A stretch of 64,000 bases of DNA from NCBI RefSeq assembly GCF_041146395.1, contig NC_090986.1:48272001-48336000 (forward strand). Reading direction: 5' to 3'. Source of the DNA: Eulemur rufifrons (Eukaryota > Chordata > Mammalia > Primates > Lemuridae). Positions within the stretch are counted from its first letter, which is position 1. The number at the start of each line of letters is the position of its first letter. The notes under the pieces were generated by a model. The model worked only from the letters and a program-made list of their open reading frames with translations. It had not been told where the DNA came from and made no database searches. This document shows, piece by piece, positions 12,100-25,054 of this stretch. The position numbers and the translations under genes were made by a program.

Positions 12100-12195
12100 T
12101 CACTCATTTATTCATTCAAAAATATGTATGTTTTTCAGCATCTACTGCATACAAGTCAGAGTGCTGGCTAAATATGACAGATGCAGGGACATGAA
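12100..12195 (-). mobile_element. L2 LINE 3' end, antisense
   Basis: CACTCATTTATTCATTCAAA, then CAGCATCTACTGCATACAAG and AGAGTGCTGGCTAAATATGA parallel the antisense L2 tail (attcattcaacaaatattt / tactatgtgccaggc / actgtgctaggc). Confidence 0.65.
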
Positions 12196-13004
12196 TGTTT
12201 CTGATTAAGGACTGTGATTTCTCTCAGGATGAATTTGGTCCTCTTATTTCTACTTTTAACCCTTCAAGCTGCTTTGCTTATGACAAGTTTCTTAACATTA
12301 AAACACTGCAATGTTTTTCTTTCTTTTCTGAGGTGTTGAATGTTAACATAATAACTCTGTCAAAAACTTGCATAAATCTATTATATGTGAATCTATTATA
12401 TTAGAAAAGGAAAGCTGGAAAAACTCTAAAGCTTTACCAATACTAATGTATCTAACTTAGATGAATTAGACAAAAGCACGATATTCAGGAAATTAACCGT
12501 AATGAACCCAAGATCTTTTGAACCACTGGGTACAAAGGTTCACATATTCCAAGATAAAATAAGCAAAAGTCTTTGTCCAGTTGCTGAGCTGTGGGTATAT
12601 ATGTGTATATGTTTAAAATAAATTATGTTTATGTTTTTATATCCAAATTAAAATATATGAAAAAATACAATTTTAAAAGGGCAAATGCTTCTTCTTAATG
12701 AATTATTCTGTTAAATAAGTGTCCTCAATTAACGTGAACTATTAGTGATATTTTAAAGAGATTTTGGAAACAATTCTAAATAGTCAGAAAAATTTTTAAA
12801 AAATTTAATGGTTTGCCTCTCCCTTCCTTTTTCCCTTATTTTACCAGTCTGTCTGTTATAAATGGGTTTGCTGGTTTCCCCAAGGTGAGTGTGTGGTGAT
12901 GGGAAGGCAGAAATCAACAGTGTTTGTCTTCTGTTGATGACTGTTCGGTCCCATAGTTTTAGAGCATCTCAGAATAGAGAGTTCTCTTCCACTGAAAGGA
13001 GCGT
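12196..13004. other. AT-rich sequence, no gene seen
   Basis: Very AT-rich between 12590 and 12800. No confident repeat or exon. Short frames here carry no family resemblance. Confidence 0.45.
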
Positions 13005-13118
13005 CATATTAATATCTAGCTCATTAGGGGCTTTATGTGGATTCAATGAGTTAACAGTTGAAAATTGTTTAGAACAGCACCTGGCATATAGTAAATGCTC
13101 ATTAAATGTTAGATGTTC
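13005..13118 (+). mobile_element. MIR SINE 3' fragment
   Basis: GGATTCAATGAGTTAACAG, TTTAGAACAGCACCTGGCAT and GTAAATGCTCATTAAATGTT match the 3' third of MIR closely. Confidence 0.8.
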
Positions 13119-14099
13119 AATATTCAAGTAATCATGAAATTTGTTTCAAACATGGGTCTTGAAAAATATTTAAATAATAAACTTAGATTGTGCCATCTGT
13201 GTTGTCAAGATACCTAATGTAAATGCCAACTTGGCTTAAAAGGCAAAGCATACATTATGTATGCTATTCTACCAGTGAATTATAAAGGTATTAGGTATTG
13301 CTTTGTTTTGGGGCACAAATATGGAAGGAGATTAGCTCATCACAAAGTTACTCTTTTTGCGATAGCTTATGGTCTGGAAAATAAAGATGCTCTCCTGCCT
13401 GAGGTCCTTTATGTGTACTATGAGTATCTTAGTGTCTTTTATGTGTGTTTCAGTCTCTGTACCCCTTCTAATACCCTTTATGTTTTTTTTTTTTCATGCT
13501 GTTAACTGAAATTTCCCACCCCAGAGGGCCATAATTTATTTCTTTTATTCTATAGCACTTTGCTGTTTCTTGTCCTATGTCCTGTTTCCTGTGTGCTATT
13601 TGTAGCTTTTTTATCCGTATGCTCTCTTCCTCCATTCTGGGGTTCCTGGAGGATAGATCAAAAGTGAAGTTCTAAACATATGTATGGCATTTATTTGGCA
13701 TTTATTTTTGGACAAAGCTCTGACACAAATTTCTCTCTCTTTTTTTTTTTTTCCTTTTTTTAAAATAAAATGTGCTGGACCACCTAGATAGAAATTGAAA
13801 TTCCCATTTTCTTTCACTTGCAGATTGTGCCCAATGTAAGTTTTATTGAAATAATCTCTATTACCTCTACATTTGGGCTCTTTCCTGCTGCCACTGGCTT
13901 CACTGAAACGAGGCACTCCATAGCACATGACCTCTCCACCCTGTTTCAGCCTGTGGGCTGCATCTCTAGCTCACTAATTCCCTTCCAGGTTCTGATAGAA
14001 CTGCTTACTTCTCATGTCCATATGGGCAGCACCATATGGATATGTGCAGCACATCAAATTCATTCTGTCTAAAATGGGACAATCCACTGCTCTGCCTGT
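13119..14099. other. Unassigned sequence, no gene seen
   Basis: Contains a T11 run at 13484-13494 and T13 at 13740-13752. The overlapping frames on both strands between 13611 and 14171 conflict with each other and show no domain. The part after about 13860 may be older L2 upstream of the fragment that follows, but I cannot align it confidently. Confidence 0.4.
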
Positions 14100-14805
14100 G
14101 TAGCTTGTCTGAGTTGATAACATAACCACCTCCTCAAACCAGAAACCTTGAATCATCCTTTGAACTCCCACCTTCTATCTCCACCTTCAAATAAGCTGCA
14201 AAGCTCGGTTCTTTCTGCTTAATACATATCTTGTGAATTTATATATAATTTATATATCATCTACAGAAAATCTCACTTCCTCCCAGCCCACATTTATCTC
14301 CCATTTCTGCCAGGACCTTTCATGGAATGGCTACCTGGTCTCTATGCTTGTATGCATTCTAACTCAACCCACTATTGTGCTTTCCTTTTTTTTTTTTTTT
14401 TCTCCTTAAGCTGCTACTTGAGTGATCTCTTATAATGCAAATGTGATCCTTCTAAGTAAAACTTCCCAGGGGTTTTCAGTTCTCCTTCAGATAACCTGCC
14501 AGGTCCTCAACCAGGCTTACAAGGTGACTTGAGAGCTGACCCCTGCAGACCTCACTGCTTTAAGTTCTTGGAGCCCATTAACCTCTCTTTTCTCTCTTAG
14601 CCTGAGGGCATGTATTTTCCCTGCCTGAAATCACCTTTCCTTTCCTTTCCCTAACCTCTTATTAAAGGGCTAAGTTGTACTCTCACCTCAATGTCATTTT
14701 CTCGGGATGCCCCATTGATCCTCTCCTACGGAGCCCCTGGCTGTATATACTGTACTCCCCGTTTATCTCATCATTCTTGTTGCTTATTGATATCTCCCAG
14801 CATAC
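14100..14805 (+). mobile_element. L2 LINE, 0.7-kb 3' fragment
   Basis: L2 ORF2/3' landmarks in order: GAATCATCCTTTGAACTCCC, TGAGTGATCTCTTATAATGC, CAGGTCCTCAACCAGGCTTA, CTGACCCCTGCAGACCTCAC, TTTTCCCTGCCTGAAATCAC, CAATGTCATTTTCTCGGG, and TTTATCTCATCATTCTTG. Many indels and a T17 run at 14385-14401. No intact frame. Confidence 0.8.
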
Positions 14806-14834
14806 ACCACCACCAAATAATTATTTGGGAAATT

Positions 14835-15060
14835 GAATTTGGAGTCAGAAACACAAGGGCCTAATTCTAACCATATCACTCATAGCAGAGTGACTGTGTA
14901 TGCCACTTAATTTCTCTGAGTTTTATTTCCTTCATTTATAAAATGTGGGCAATAATATCTGTCTTGCATGGCTGTGGTAAGTTTTAATAATACCATGTGA
15001 CATCAGACAATGCCTGAAACACTTAAAACATAGCGTGAATGGTAGCTATTACTATCCGAG
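14835..15060 (+). mobile_element. MIR SINE, near full length
   Basis: TTTGGAGTCAGAAACACAAG, CTTAATTTCTCTGAGTTTTA, TTTATAAAATGTGGGCAATA, GGCTGTGGTAAGTTTTAATA and TGAATGGTAGCTATTACTAT follow the MIR consensus from the left arm to the 3' end. It sits 30 bp after the L2 fragment whose machinery moved this family. Confidence 0.85.
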
Positions 15061-17864
15061 TATTTCCCAGCATAAAATTTTCAACTTTTCAACTAGTTGT
15101 TTAATCTATTCATCCCACCTACCAAAGATGTGACTTAGCAAATAATATGATAGCTTAACATATATTAGGAGAAAGAGACAGAATGTGAAAGGCAGTATGG
15201 TTTCTGCTTGCCAAATTGTAGAAAATGACCAGCTTCCCTTAAGTCTTTTTTTATTGGCCCTTCACTATTTAGTAAAGGATTTCCCTGTTGTTTTTACCTT
15301 TTCATGATACTTATATACTGCTGTTTTTATTTTTTTTTAACTTTAACCACTAATCCTTACTCCAAATCAAAAAGATGGCAACAAAAGGAGAGTGAATCAA
15401 TGCTAATTTCAAACTAGCTGAATGTTTTCTTCCCACTTTTTAATATGTTTGCATTTTACAAGCACCTTTTAGAAAAACAATGGCTTATCCCAAGTGCTAT
15501 AATAGGTATTTTCATTGCTGAGGTCAGTCTGGTAGATAAATATTTTGGAACAGGTTATACTTAAAGGATCGCTAAACATTCTCTGGGTAGAGTGTGATCC
15601 CTAGTGCTACTGCGTCTTCATCTGTGGTCATTAATACAAATCAAAAGCCAAGTGAAAGAATAAGATTTCTAATCCCCCAAAGATCTGTATCTGTTGCTTG
15701 TTGAGCTTTTACTTGTATTTTTATTACTAACTTTTGACATGTTTGTATATGCTGAAGATTTCAATTAAAATAGACAGCAGGATGATATTGAATCAATACT
15801 TGTTTTGTATCTAGGGGAAAAGAAGCAATATGAAATATGGAAATCTACGAGAATATAAATGCTCTAGGATGTGCTGTGAGACATACCCTCCTCTTGTCAG
15901 ACAGACATGATTTTTAGAGCAGAGAACTTGCTGGCTTAAAGAAGACAACTTGCCGGTTTCATTAGTTTCGTATCTTACACTAGACAGAGTCACTGTTCCA
16001 ATCATTAAAGTACCCATCCTAAGCTTCCATTAAGCTTGAGCCAAATGACAGCATATTTTAGAAGTGCTTTGTACAATAACAATATGTAGCTGCCTACTGC
16101 TTATAGATGAGTAAGCTTGTGATAACTTTACTAAAATCTGAGTTCTGCTCTGTTTTTCATTCCTGCTTAGGTTTAATTTTTATGAGCTTACCAAGAACAT
16201 AATTATTAGTGCTTCTTATAAATACCTGGTGGAGATCACATTCAAAGAGAGTCATTCTTAGAATAGAAAAAAAAAAAATGCAAATATAAAGTACCAATAT
16301 GGTAGGAACTGGGTGTTTGGGACCACCATTTTCCATATGGTAAATTTGTGTTTTTCCTCCAACCTGCTCAGGAGTGTGTGGAGAGTACAAACAGATTAGA
16401 TCGAAAGAGCAGTGAATTGCTTAGACATATTTAAGGAAACTTCAGAAAAAATGCTATCAGATCACAGGTATCTCTTGTGACCAAAATTAGGATGAGAAAT
16501 CTTCAAAGAGCAAATCTCTAGTGAAGAAAATAGTGATTTTATTTTTACAACCAAGATATTTCATTATTTTGTGCCATACTGTGCACCCCACAAAGTATCA
16601 GCCTGAGATTGAGAAGAGCCTGCAGGAAATCTTGTGACAAACATTTAAGGTCAACTAGATAACATTTTCATTCTCTATGATTCCCTCTGAATTTACTATT
16701 GTTCATTCTGAAGTCATTGTTCTCTGAAGGCAAGAAGCAGAACAAACACTAACTGCTGGATATCTTGTCTTGCTGCCTATCTGCAGAATTGTTTGGCTGC
16801 ATGAAGTTCTTCCAGAATATGGTGGGAAAAAAGTATTTGTGTTTATACATTTTGTGTTTTTCCTGAATATATTATTTTCCTACAGACTCATAATATTTCT
16901 TAAACTGCTAAGGTACAAGAGTTTCCCAAATTGGCAGTTATTGCTTAGACTGGCGTAGTAAATAATCTCCTTTGTTTGAAAATTTAACCCTGAGGAAAAG
17001 ATGAGGATACACCAAAAGCTACCAGTAAGTACTTGGTGCCTTCTTTAAAGCACATGGCTCCTTTATAGCCATCCGCAGGCACAGATTCCAACAAAAGGTG
17101 CTAATAAGTTCTTGATATATATGTATACATGTGCCTCCTGGGCTTATGCTCCACCAACAGTGAGGAGAGAACTATAATAGTCTACCCCTTGAGAAAACTC
17201 TGTTCATTGCTGGGAAGAAGAATCTGATTGCTTTTCCATAATGCCTGAAAGATGTTGTATCCCTATTGTTGTAGGTATCCAAGTATAAAACATAGGGTAG
17301 TAGATGCTTTGTTAATTTTTCACAGTTTACACAATCCTGTTAGGAATGTCATCCCTTAATACAATCCTATAAGACAGTTGATCAGGACTGTATAAATGAT
17401 ATTCTCAAGATTCTTTTTAAAGCAGTGTGCTGGGCCCATGGACTAATTAGTTCTATATTGTTCGAACATTATGGTTTTTACATTTATGTACATGTTTTAA
17501 TAAGCACAGAGAGCATAGCATTAATGAAATCCACTTTCCATTAAAACAAGAAGTAGCAATTAAGGAAGGCTAAAAATTAAAGAGAGCACACCATTTTTAA
17601 TTTTAGCCTATTAGAAATATGTGATTACCATGCACTCACATCTAAAAAGTAATTTACCTTTCAAGGGTGACTAAAATTTTTGTTCTCCTAAGGTTTTCAG
17701 CACATGTTGGCACCATAAACCCTGTAGTACTTCCTTTAGCATTGTAATGTCTTCCAACAGTTTTGCTTTGAACTCAAGCTGTCGGGGGCCCTTGTGTTTG
17801 CCTGCCAGTATAACAGAAGTGCCCCGGAAGCAGCAGGTTCAATTCTAGAGACTTGCTATGAACA
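15061..17864. other. 2.8 kb of unique sequence, no gene seen
   Basis: No confident repeat, exon or RNA gene. A small part near 15470-15560 may be a very old MIR. The 17690-17860 segment is somewhat richer in GC (CTGTCGGGGGCCCTTG at about 17779) but has no further support. Confidence 0.45.
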
Positions 17865-17965
17865 CCTACTGTGTGCAAAAACTGTGTGAGTCATTGAGTA
17901 GGAGACACCTGTGAGTAAGGCAGAGGCCCTGTCTATAAACTTCCCACAATCTAGTAGGAGGGGTA
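17865..17965 (-). mobile_element. L2 LINE 3' fragment, antisense
   Basis: GAACACCTACTGTGTGCAAA, then GGAGACACCTGTGAGTAAGG, AGGCCCTGTCTATAAACTTC and CACAATCTAGTAGGAGGGG follow the antisense L2 order (tactatgtgccag / gatacagcagtgaacaa / ccctgccctcatggagctt / cattctagtggggg). Confidence 0.7.
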
Positions 17966-18079
17966 CAGGCTTTACTGAGCTTTTAATTAAAGCCAAATAG
18001 CTTCAGAGGTAGCAGGCCCAGCAAAATTCCATTCGGCACACATTTATCCTATCCCCTACCCACCCATTCCTTGTTATCT
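17966..18079. other. Short unassigned gap
   Basis: Nothing recognised between the L2 relic and the less AT-rich block that follows. Confidence 0.4.
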
Positions 18080-18540
18080 TTTGTTTTCCTGTGCAGTATT
18101 TCTTTCTTTCTTTTGGCCTCCTTCCTCTGAGGCTAAGAATATACATCTGTGTGGGAGTAAATGCCCTGAGTTACTGCATATCCGCATGAAAAACAAACAG
18201 AAGGGACAGGCAGCATGCTATGCTTTTAGCAGCATGGCCTTATTCCCCTTTGCTCCTGACAGTGTCACTTTAGGCCCTGAGCATATGGGCAAGGGCTTGT
18301 CTTCAGAGCCACTTATGGCACATATATAAAATTTACTGTGCCTTCCTGGAAAAATGCAGTGCTTGTGAACCACCCGGAGGAGGGCTGGATTTATGGATGG
18401 GGAAAAATACACCCGGTCCAGCTATTAAATGCTGGCTTCCATGCCATTTTCAGCCATGAGGACACAAGGATATGCATGAGGAGCTCTCATGTTAGGCTCT
18501 ACGATGAGCAAGTGTTTGGATCCTTTTTGAAATAAATTAC
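18080..18540. other. Moderately GC-rich unassigned block
   Basis: Composition is clearly less AT-rich than its neighbours and no transposon family is recognised. Frames of 60-80 codons exist on both strands and conflict. It includes CACCCGGAGGAGGGCTGG (18371-18388) and ends near AAATAAA at 18530. It could be a conserved non-coding element, an old repeat or part of an untranslated exon. The sequence alone does not decide. Confidence 0.3.
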
Positions 18541-19509
18541 CTGTCAAGATCTCTTTCAGGGATCAATCAATTGCACTGTTCATAGTTTGGAATCATAGGT
18601 TTTTGAGGTCGATAGTTAGAGATAAAGCAGTGGGCAACATATGTAATGCGAGAAGAAGCATAAAAATTATTTTGCTATTACTGAAAAGAAATATAATGTC
18701 AAATAGCCTTTTCTCCAGTAATTAAGCCCTCTCAATGGATTTTTCAAAGAAATCTGGTTCATAAACTGCACTGCACTTTTGTTGGTAGAGAAACTGGTAA
18801 CATGTTCTACAGGGCTTTTGGATGAATAATCACGAAGTATTAATTCACGTAAGTCCTTGAATCGACCTTCCAGTTTGGCATTAGCATTCCCATTTGACTA
18901 TGCAAGATATTTGTAAAATCAAGAGAGTTGGCTTTTGGTGTAAATAGGCATAATAGAACACAAGAGCTTGGTAACATGCTGTTAGCCCCTGTTTTACTTA
19001 GAATGATAATGTACATTTTTCACTAATATCGTTTAATTTTACTAAAAGGCATTATATTCACTCCTCCACGAGTTTATTTGTGAAACTATATCAGGATTGT
19101 CTCATGGTGAAATTGTGAGCTCAAATTGATAGGAAGCAGGGGTGGGAAAGAAATGGAACACTCAGAGACAATCTTCTGGATGTCAATTTCCAATGAACAG
19201 AAGGAGGGAGAGTCCTTTGTATGTAACTATATATTTTGCATAACTTAACCTTTAAAGTGTTGTGTGACTTATTTATATATAAGAAATCAAAAGAAAATGC
19301 CACTCTTTTCTATTGCAGATGTCATTTTGGTTAAAGCTATTATTAGAAATACACAACTTAAGAATTTAGAAAGTGTTTTCTTTTTACTTGGGTGGGGTTC
19401 AAAGAGGGAAGAGAATGGCAAATGCACTTCAGCAGGTGCTGCTTACTATTTAACTCCAAGATTTCAACTCAGTGAGCTTGTGAGCACCGTGGCCTTCTGG
19501 AAAAGGCGT
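18541..19509. other. Unique sequence, no gene seen
   Basis: No supported repeat or exon. The plus-strand frame at 19264-19512 has no recognisable domain. Confidence 0.4.
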
Positions 19510-19600
19510 TAGAGTGAGTGTTATGAAATCTGAATATTAGCTGGTTTTGCCACTAGTTGTGTAACCAAGAGGACGTAATTAGTCTGGGCCAGTGCCTGTC
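19510..19600 (+). mobile_element. MIR SINE fragment
   Basis: AATATTAGCTGGTTTTGCCA, CTAGTTGTGTAACCAAGAGG and the AGTCTGGGCC region match the middle of MIR (CTGCCACTTACTAGCTGTGTGACCTTGGG). Short and old. Confidence 0.55.
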
Positions 19601-21269
19601 CTCCATTAGCACTTTAATATGTTATATATGTATTATCCCCACACATATCACTATGCAGGCATAGTGATAATTCCTTTACATGCATTGCTCTATTTGAAAC
19701 GTCATATCAGAATATTTACTAGATTGTATTGCAATTATCTGTTCATGAGTCTAACTCTCCTACGAGACAGAGATGGTCTTATTGACATATTAGATGCTTA
19801 GTAAGCGTCTTTAAGCTGAGTTGGCCTTCTATAGCCCTCATTTCTCAGTTTTTTGGAGTTTTTATTCTGTCAAATGAAAAAATAAAATCATATTTTCTAC
19901 TCATCTAAATAAGGAAAGTTTCCTTAGTGCTTTCTCTATTGTTGTTATAATGTATTATGGCATAGTATTTTTTGGTATATGTTTCCTCTGTTATCACAGA
20001 TCATTGCTATTTCAGTTTTATATTTATAGCTCAAATGACTCACTCAGATACAGTGAACTAAATACATTCCCTCAACAGATTGTTCTTCGTGATAAAATAA
20101 GTGGAAAAAAAAATCCCATAGATTCTTACTTTCATGAGACACTCAAACATATAGCAAGGACACGGTGTTTGCCAAAAGAGGAATCTTCACATTGATCATT
20201 GTGGACTTAACTTTAGATCTTTAAAAAAAGCTGTGTCTTTTTCTGTGTTTGTGTTTGTTTCTGTGATACAACTATTAGATTTTCCTAAGCTTTAGCAGTT
20301 TTATCAAACAGAAGAAAGTTTGTTTGATTAAGTTTTGTTAGTCTGTCCCTATCTGTTAATCTAAAAACATCTTTTAAGAGTTATTTTCTAAAATAGTCTT
20401 AGGATATATCTCTCAAAGCTGAGTGTAGAACCCATTAGCAGCCCACCTGAGAGCTAATTGCTGGAGTATAATCTTGGCAACATTTTTATAACTGCTAGGG
20501 AGGTCCACGTAGCTAAGGGGGCACATTATTGTATATTAATTATATTCTCAGGGGATTTTGTTCTTAACATGTTATAATAGCATGGGCCACTGGCCAATTA
20601 TGGAATTATAACCTGTTGGGATGAAGATCTTCTATTAGTATAAACTATTTTTGAAATGTTTTGAATTTATATTCGGGTGGATGCAATGAGTAACAGTTTT
20701 TTAAGCACACATCCTTTTCCTTTTTCTCCTTGATCATTAAAATGCTCTTGTACTATTCAGGAGGAGGAGAAGGTAACAAGAGAAACATAAAAATAAGGAA
20801 TAAAATGAACATAAAAATAAAAATAAACACATACAAAAAATGATTAAGGAATGACAATTCCCAGAGTTTGATGGAAAGTTTCTCTGGACAGCCGAAATGA
20901 GGCTAAGGTTGATCCCTTTTGAAAAGCAACACTGAAGCTTCTCAACGTATTCCATTAAATTTTAGTAGTAGACATGATAAAAACATTAAAAACATTTATT
21001 TATTGATGCTAAACTATGATGAGTTTTCCAATTCCTTGGCTAAATAGCATCTTTGACTATCCAGGATTTAGTGCTTTTGAAGTCATTTGAAACATTGTTT
21101 ATTTTAGACATAGAACAGCCTTTTCTGTTTATTTTCTTTCTGGGCAATACCAATGCATTATCAAGGAAGAAAGCAAGCAATGTAGAGATGTGAGGTGGAA
21201 AGAGAGACAAAGTTGTTGAATGACTGCAAGCAGCCAGGTGCAGTTGGATAGTCACAATGAGATGGGAAA
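19601..21269. other. AT-rich unique sequence, no gene seen
   Basis: A tail resembling an L2/MIR 3' end (TTAGATGCTTAGTAAGCGTC at 19790-19809) may mark another relic. Nothing else is supported. Confidence 0.4.
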
Positions 21270-21500
21270 AAGTATTTAGGGCATCACAGACTATACAGGG
21301 AAAGAAGCTTGGAAGGATATTATACAATACAGTATCTAGTTTAGCCTGAATATAGAATTTATGTAAGGGGTGGCGAAGAATACAGTAGGAAAGGAAAATC
21401 TGAGTCATGCTATAGAATGCCTTCAATATTAAGCCGAAGACATTTACCACATCGGGCTTTATACTTGGTTATCAGGCAATGACATGATACGATTGCTGGG
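21270..21500 (-). mobile_element. Probable L2 LINE fragment, antisense
   Basis: GGGAAAGAAGCTTGGAAGG and the terminal CAGGCAATGACATGATACGA resemble the antisense L2 stretch that ends aagcaggg-gtgacatgatcag. The rest is highly diverged. A 136-codon minus-strand frame (21040-21450) covers it and is a chance frame. Confidence 0.4.
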
Positions 21501-23254
21501 CAAACGGTTGTGTTTCTAAGATTATTTCACCCAGATTTCTGCTGAAGCTCTTCCTGCCTCTTGGAGATCTCAGTAAACTGCTCTGTCCCCCTAACTCTCT
21601 GTATTTTGTGAAAGTCTCTGTCTTTCCCCACAATTTGTAAATTCCCGAAGCGTTGCATTTCCCTTTCTCTGCTCCATTTCTGCCCTCTATGTGTGCACAA
21701 TCTCTACTTCACTCTGTATCTGAAAGAATATTAGATTCAGCTCCCTAATTTTTCCATCAAAAAATCCACAACCTATATTTTACATTTTTAATAACTGCAG
21801 AAGATTGAAGAGGCCATGCCCCTACATTTCTTCTTCTCTACTCCCTCCCTCTCATTTCATTCATTTCCTCCCCCTTGCTGAAGCCCTGACACAAACTGAC
21901 ATCCTTGCCCTTAAGGGACTCCTTCACCATCTTCATGAATTTGCTCATATTCTTGAATAATTAATGTTTAGTAAGATTTAGTCACAGCCTGTTCCTATCT
22001 CTGAAACTGGAGTGTAAAGTCAGCAGCCTTTTGGAGATCCCAGGATATACTTTAACATCTGCCATTTCATTTATGATACTCCATGGAAAGAATTAGACTC
22101 ATTTTGAAAGGGATGGCCCAGAGCAAGTTTAGGGCATAATTCTCTTGGGTTGAAAGAAATAAGTAAGTTATTGCACCCTGCACGTATGTGTGCATATATT
22201 GTGCACAAACACATGCTTTCATACATGTAGGGAATGCAGTGAATACTTTTGAGAAGCACTAAGAATTCCCTGTGAAATTGGCATTTGGGGTATCATTTTG
22301 ATAGCCATACACAGTGGGATGGGAATTTTTATCTCTTTCTTCAAGCCACTCTAGTAATAGTATGCTGTTGTAAGGTTACATTTCTTCCTATTTTCTGAAG
22401 CCAAGGATATTTATGCTTTTGTTTTTGAAATATTATTGCTTTTTCCCATTTTTCTCTCCCTTGGATAAAGCTTCAGGATAAAGAAATTTCAAAAATTAGC
22501 CCAATTGCTTTCTTCAGTCAAGCCAATGTTTTCAGTTTTCTGGCTCCTATCTGTCACTCCCTTCCTCATTCCCAGTAGAATCCTGATTGGGGTGTGGGTG
22601 TCTTCCTAGGACACCCCAGGAAGTCCCTGCCCCAGAGGTGGAATAGTATTGACATGATCTAATCTTGTTAACCCCATTCCTCTTTCCATGAATTATAGAT
22701 GGGTTGGCCTAAACCAGTTTAAGGTAATTTGATGAGAGGTTTGCATAGCCAAGTTTGAGGTTTCCATGCATTTAAAACAGTGTACAAAACCCACACTGCC
22801 TCTCCTACATGACATAGACAAGGAGAGATAGGTAGATAGATAGATAGATATTAACAGATAGATAAAATCATGATTATTATACAGGGAGCCATCCTACAAT
22901 CACATAAGGTATAAAATTTATGAAGCAAGGACAGAGCACAGAAGAATAAAGGAACTGGCCATTGATGGCAGTTTTAAACCACTAGATTTACTGACTTTAA
23001 CTTGCTTTAACTTTGGATTCTCTTGTTAGATAAGCCAATACTTTTCCATATACTTTAAGCCATCTCTTCCCTCTTATTAAGCCATCCTAGGTGTTACCCT
23101 CTTATTTGAATCTATAATTTCAGCTACTGCATATTTTTATTTCATTGTCCCAAAGGCCTTATAATTTTTTATCACATTTTTTCCAGTGTTCTGCTTGCTA
23201 TATGTTTTATCTCTGTATTTGGCGTCACCCATCCACTTTGTCACAGAGAAAGAA
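21501..23254. other. Unassigned sequence with pyrimidine-rich patches
   Basis: The 21540-21920 region is C/T-rich on the plus strand. 22560-22650 holds CCTAGGACACCCCAGGAAG. I cannot place either in a family. A (TAGA)n run sits at 22833-22850. Confidence 0.4.
22833..22850 (+). repeat. (TAGA)n microsatellite
   Basis: About four and a half TAGA units, followed after a short interruption by ACAGATAGATAAA. Confidence 0.9.
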
Positions 23255-24050
23255 ATCTTAGATTTTCCCCTTACTCTTCCCTTTCCCTTCCCCCATCCAA
23301 CTGATCACTAAGCCTTATCAATTCAGACTTCTATATATCACTTAAATGCATATAGTCTTTCTATACCAACTTCAATTGACTTTAAGTCTCCATCAGTCTT
23401 TACAGGGATTGTTGCAATAGATGCCAATCGCTCTCTCAGACTTCCATCTCCTCCCTATCCTAACAATCCAATCTCCAACTTGATTCCAAGAGGAGCTTTC
23501 TAAAATAAAATTTTGGCATGTCGTCTCTCTGCTTAAAATTTGTAAGCAATTTCCTATTCCTTGAGGATAAAATCCCAAGTCTTTTGCATGACATCTGAGA
23601 TGTATTTATTTTGTCTTTGATTTTTTATATATTTCCATGGAAGAATCCCATGTCCCAATTATACTGAAACTGTAAAAATTCTCTAAATATGAATTATTTT
23701 CTCACAACTTGATTTTTCAAATTCACCTCCATCTATGTAATCCTTCTAATTTATAATACTTTTGTATGAGAGACTATGTTTTTCTCCTCCAAGATGGTCA
23801 AAAATTACCTTTTATGTAATTTCTCACCTAACATTCCTTAGAAAGCATTAGGTCTTTCTCTATAGCATTCCCACAGCATCATTCTATGCCTCTATGAGTA
23901 GATCTAACAAGAGAAATTCTAGTATTTCTTGCATGTTTCTCTACTAAACTCTGAACTCTTGGAGCTAAGCACCATTAGTCATTGTTTTCTGGTCTTCTCA
24001 TTGTGCCTGGCACATAGTAGACAAGCAATGTTTGTTTTCAAATGAATAGT
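23255..24050 (+). mobile_element. L2 LINE, 0.8-kb 3' fragment
   Basis: L2 landmarks: AACTGATCACTAAGCCTTAT, GGGATTGTTGCAATAGATGC, AGCTTTCTAAAATAAAATTT, TTTGGCATGTCGTCTCTCTG, TCCTTGAGGATAAAATCCCA, and the 3' end TTGTGCCTGGCACATAGTAG at about 24003. Several deletions, no intact frame. Confidence 0.75.
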
Positions 24051-25054
24051 AAGAAAGAGAATTGCTAATGTAAAGAATAAAGGCTACTTGTGTATGACGT
24101 CAACCCAATTAGTTAAAAAGGAAAATTTCGGAGAGCTAATTGTTTTTGTTTGCAATTGTCTTTGTGATAACACATGGCCAGCTTTATGTTTGTTTTGGTT
24201 GTTTTGTTTTTAACTTAGATACTTGAGATCTTGCTTTGTAGTTTTATATTGTTTTTCTGTTCTATTCAGCAACAGGAGATAAGCTGGGTTTGTCTTAAGA
24301 ATTGAAGTCATTAATCAGGAAAACACTATTGAAATAACACTCTTATTATTTTTTTTTTTTTTACCAAAATCATGTATTAATTACCTGATATTAAACAAAT
24401 GCATATTCTGTTTGCTTTAAGGGGAGACTATAGAAATTAGAGATAGAGTAACCACAGGAGATGATCTTCTATATCTCATTTTTGGTAGATAAGGTGTTGC
24501 AAGTATCAGAATAGGCTAAGTCATATAGTAACAACACACACACACACACACACACACACAATCTCAGAGGCTCAATACTGCAAAACTGTACTTCTCACTT
24601 GTGCTATATGCCCCATGCTTGTAGAATACCTCCACTTTGCACAGTCTATTAGATATCCAGGCTGACAAAATAACCCCATCCTGGAGATGCACCATCAGAA
24701 ACATGAGGCTTCTATAAGAACAACAACATAAGAGAGAAAGAAGAATTGCACAAGGGTTTTGTAGCCACAACCAAGGAGTGACATATTTCTTTTTGATCAC
24801 AACTCAGTGACCAGAACTAGTTATATGGCCTTGCCTAACTGGCAGGGGGCTGAAAACATAAGGGAGTACATGGGCTAGTCAGTCAATATTTCTTTCTGCC
24901 ATAGTCTGTGATACCTGTTTTATTAGATGTGGCTATAGCCATCCAGTTTTGGAAAAGTTAGTAAAAATTTTAAGGCATCAGGGAGAGAAAATAAAGACCT
25001 TTAGTTTACTTCATCCAGTAAGCAATACTGCTTTTCATGTGAATCTGAAGTTTT
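24051..25054. other. Unique sequence with T and CA runs
   Basis: Holds a T14 run at about 24348-24361 and the (CA) microsatellite at 24535-24560. No gene or interspersed repeat recognised. Confidence 0.45.
24535..24560 (+). repeat. (CA)13 microsatellite
   Basis: Uninterrupted CA dinucleotides, likely length-polymorphic. Confidence 0.95.

Noticed and set aside
21040..21450. 136-codon minus-strand frame
   Set aside because: No recognisable domain or splice context. It overlaps a probable antisense L2 relic and has no conserved motif, so a chance frame is more likely.
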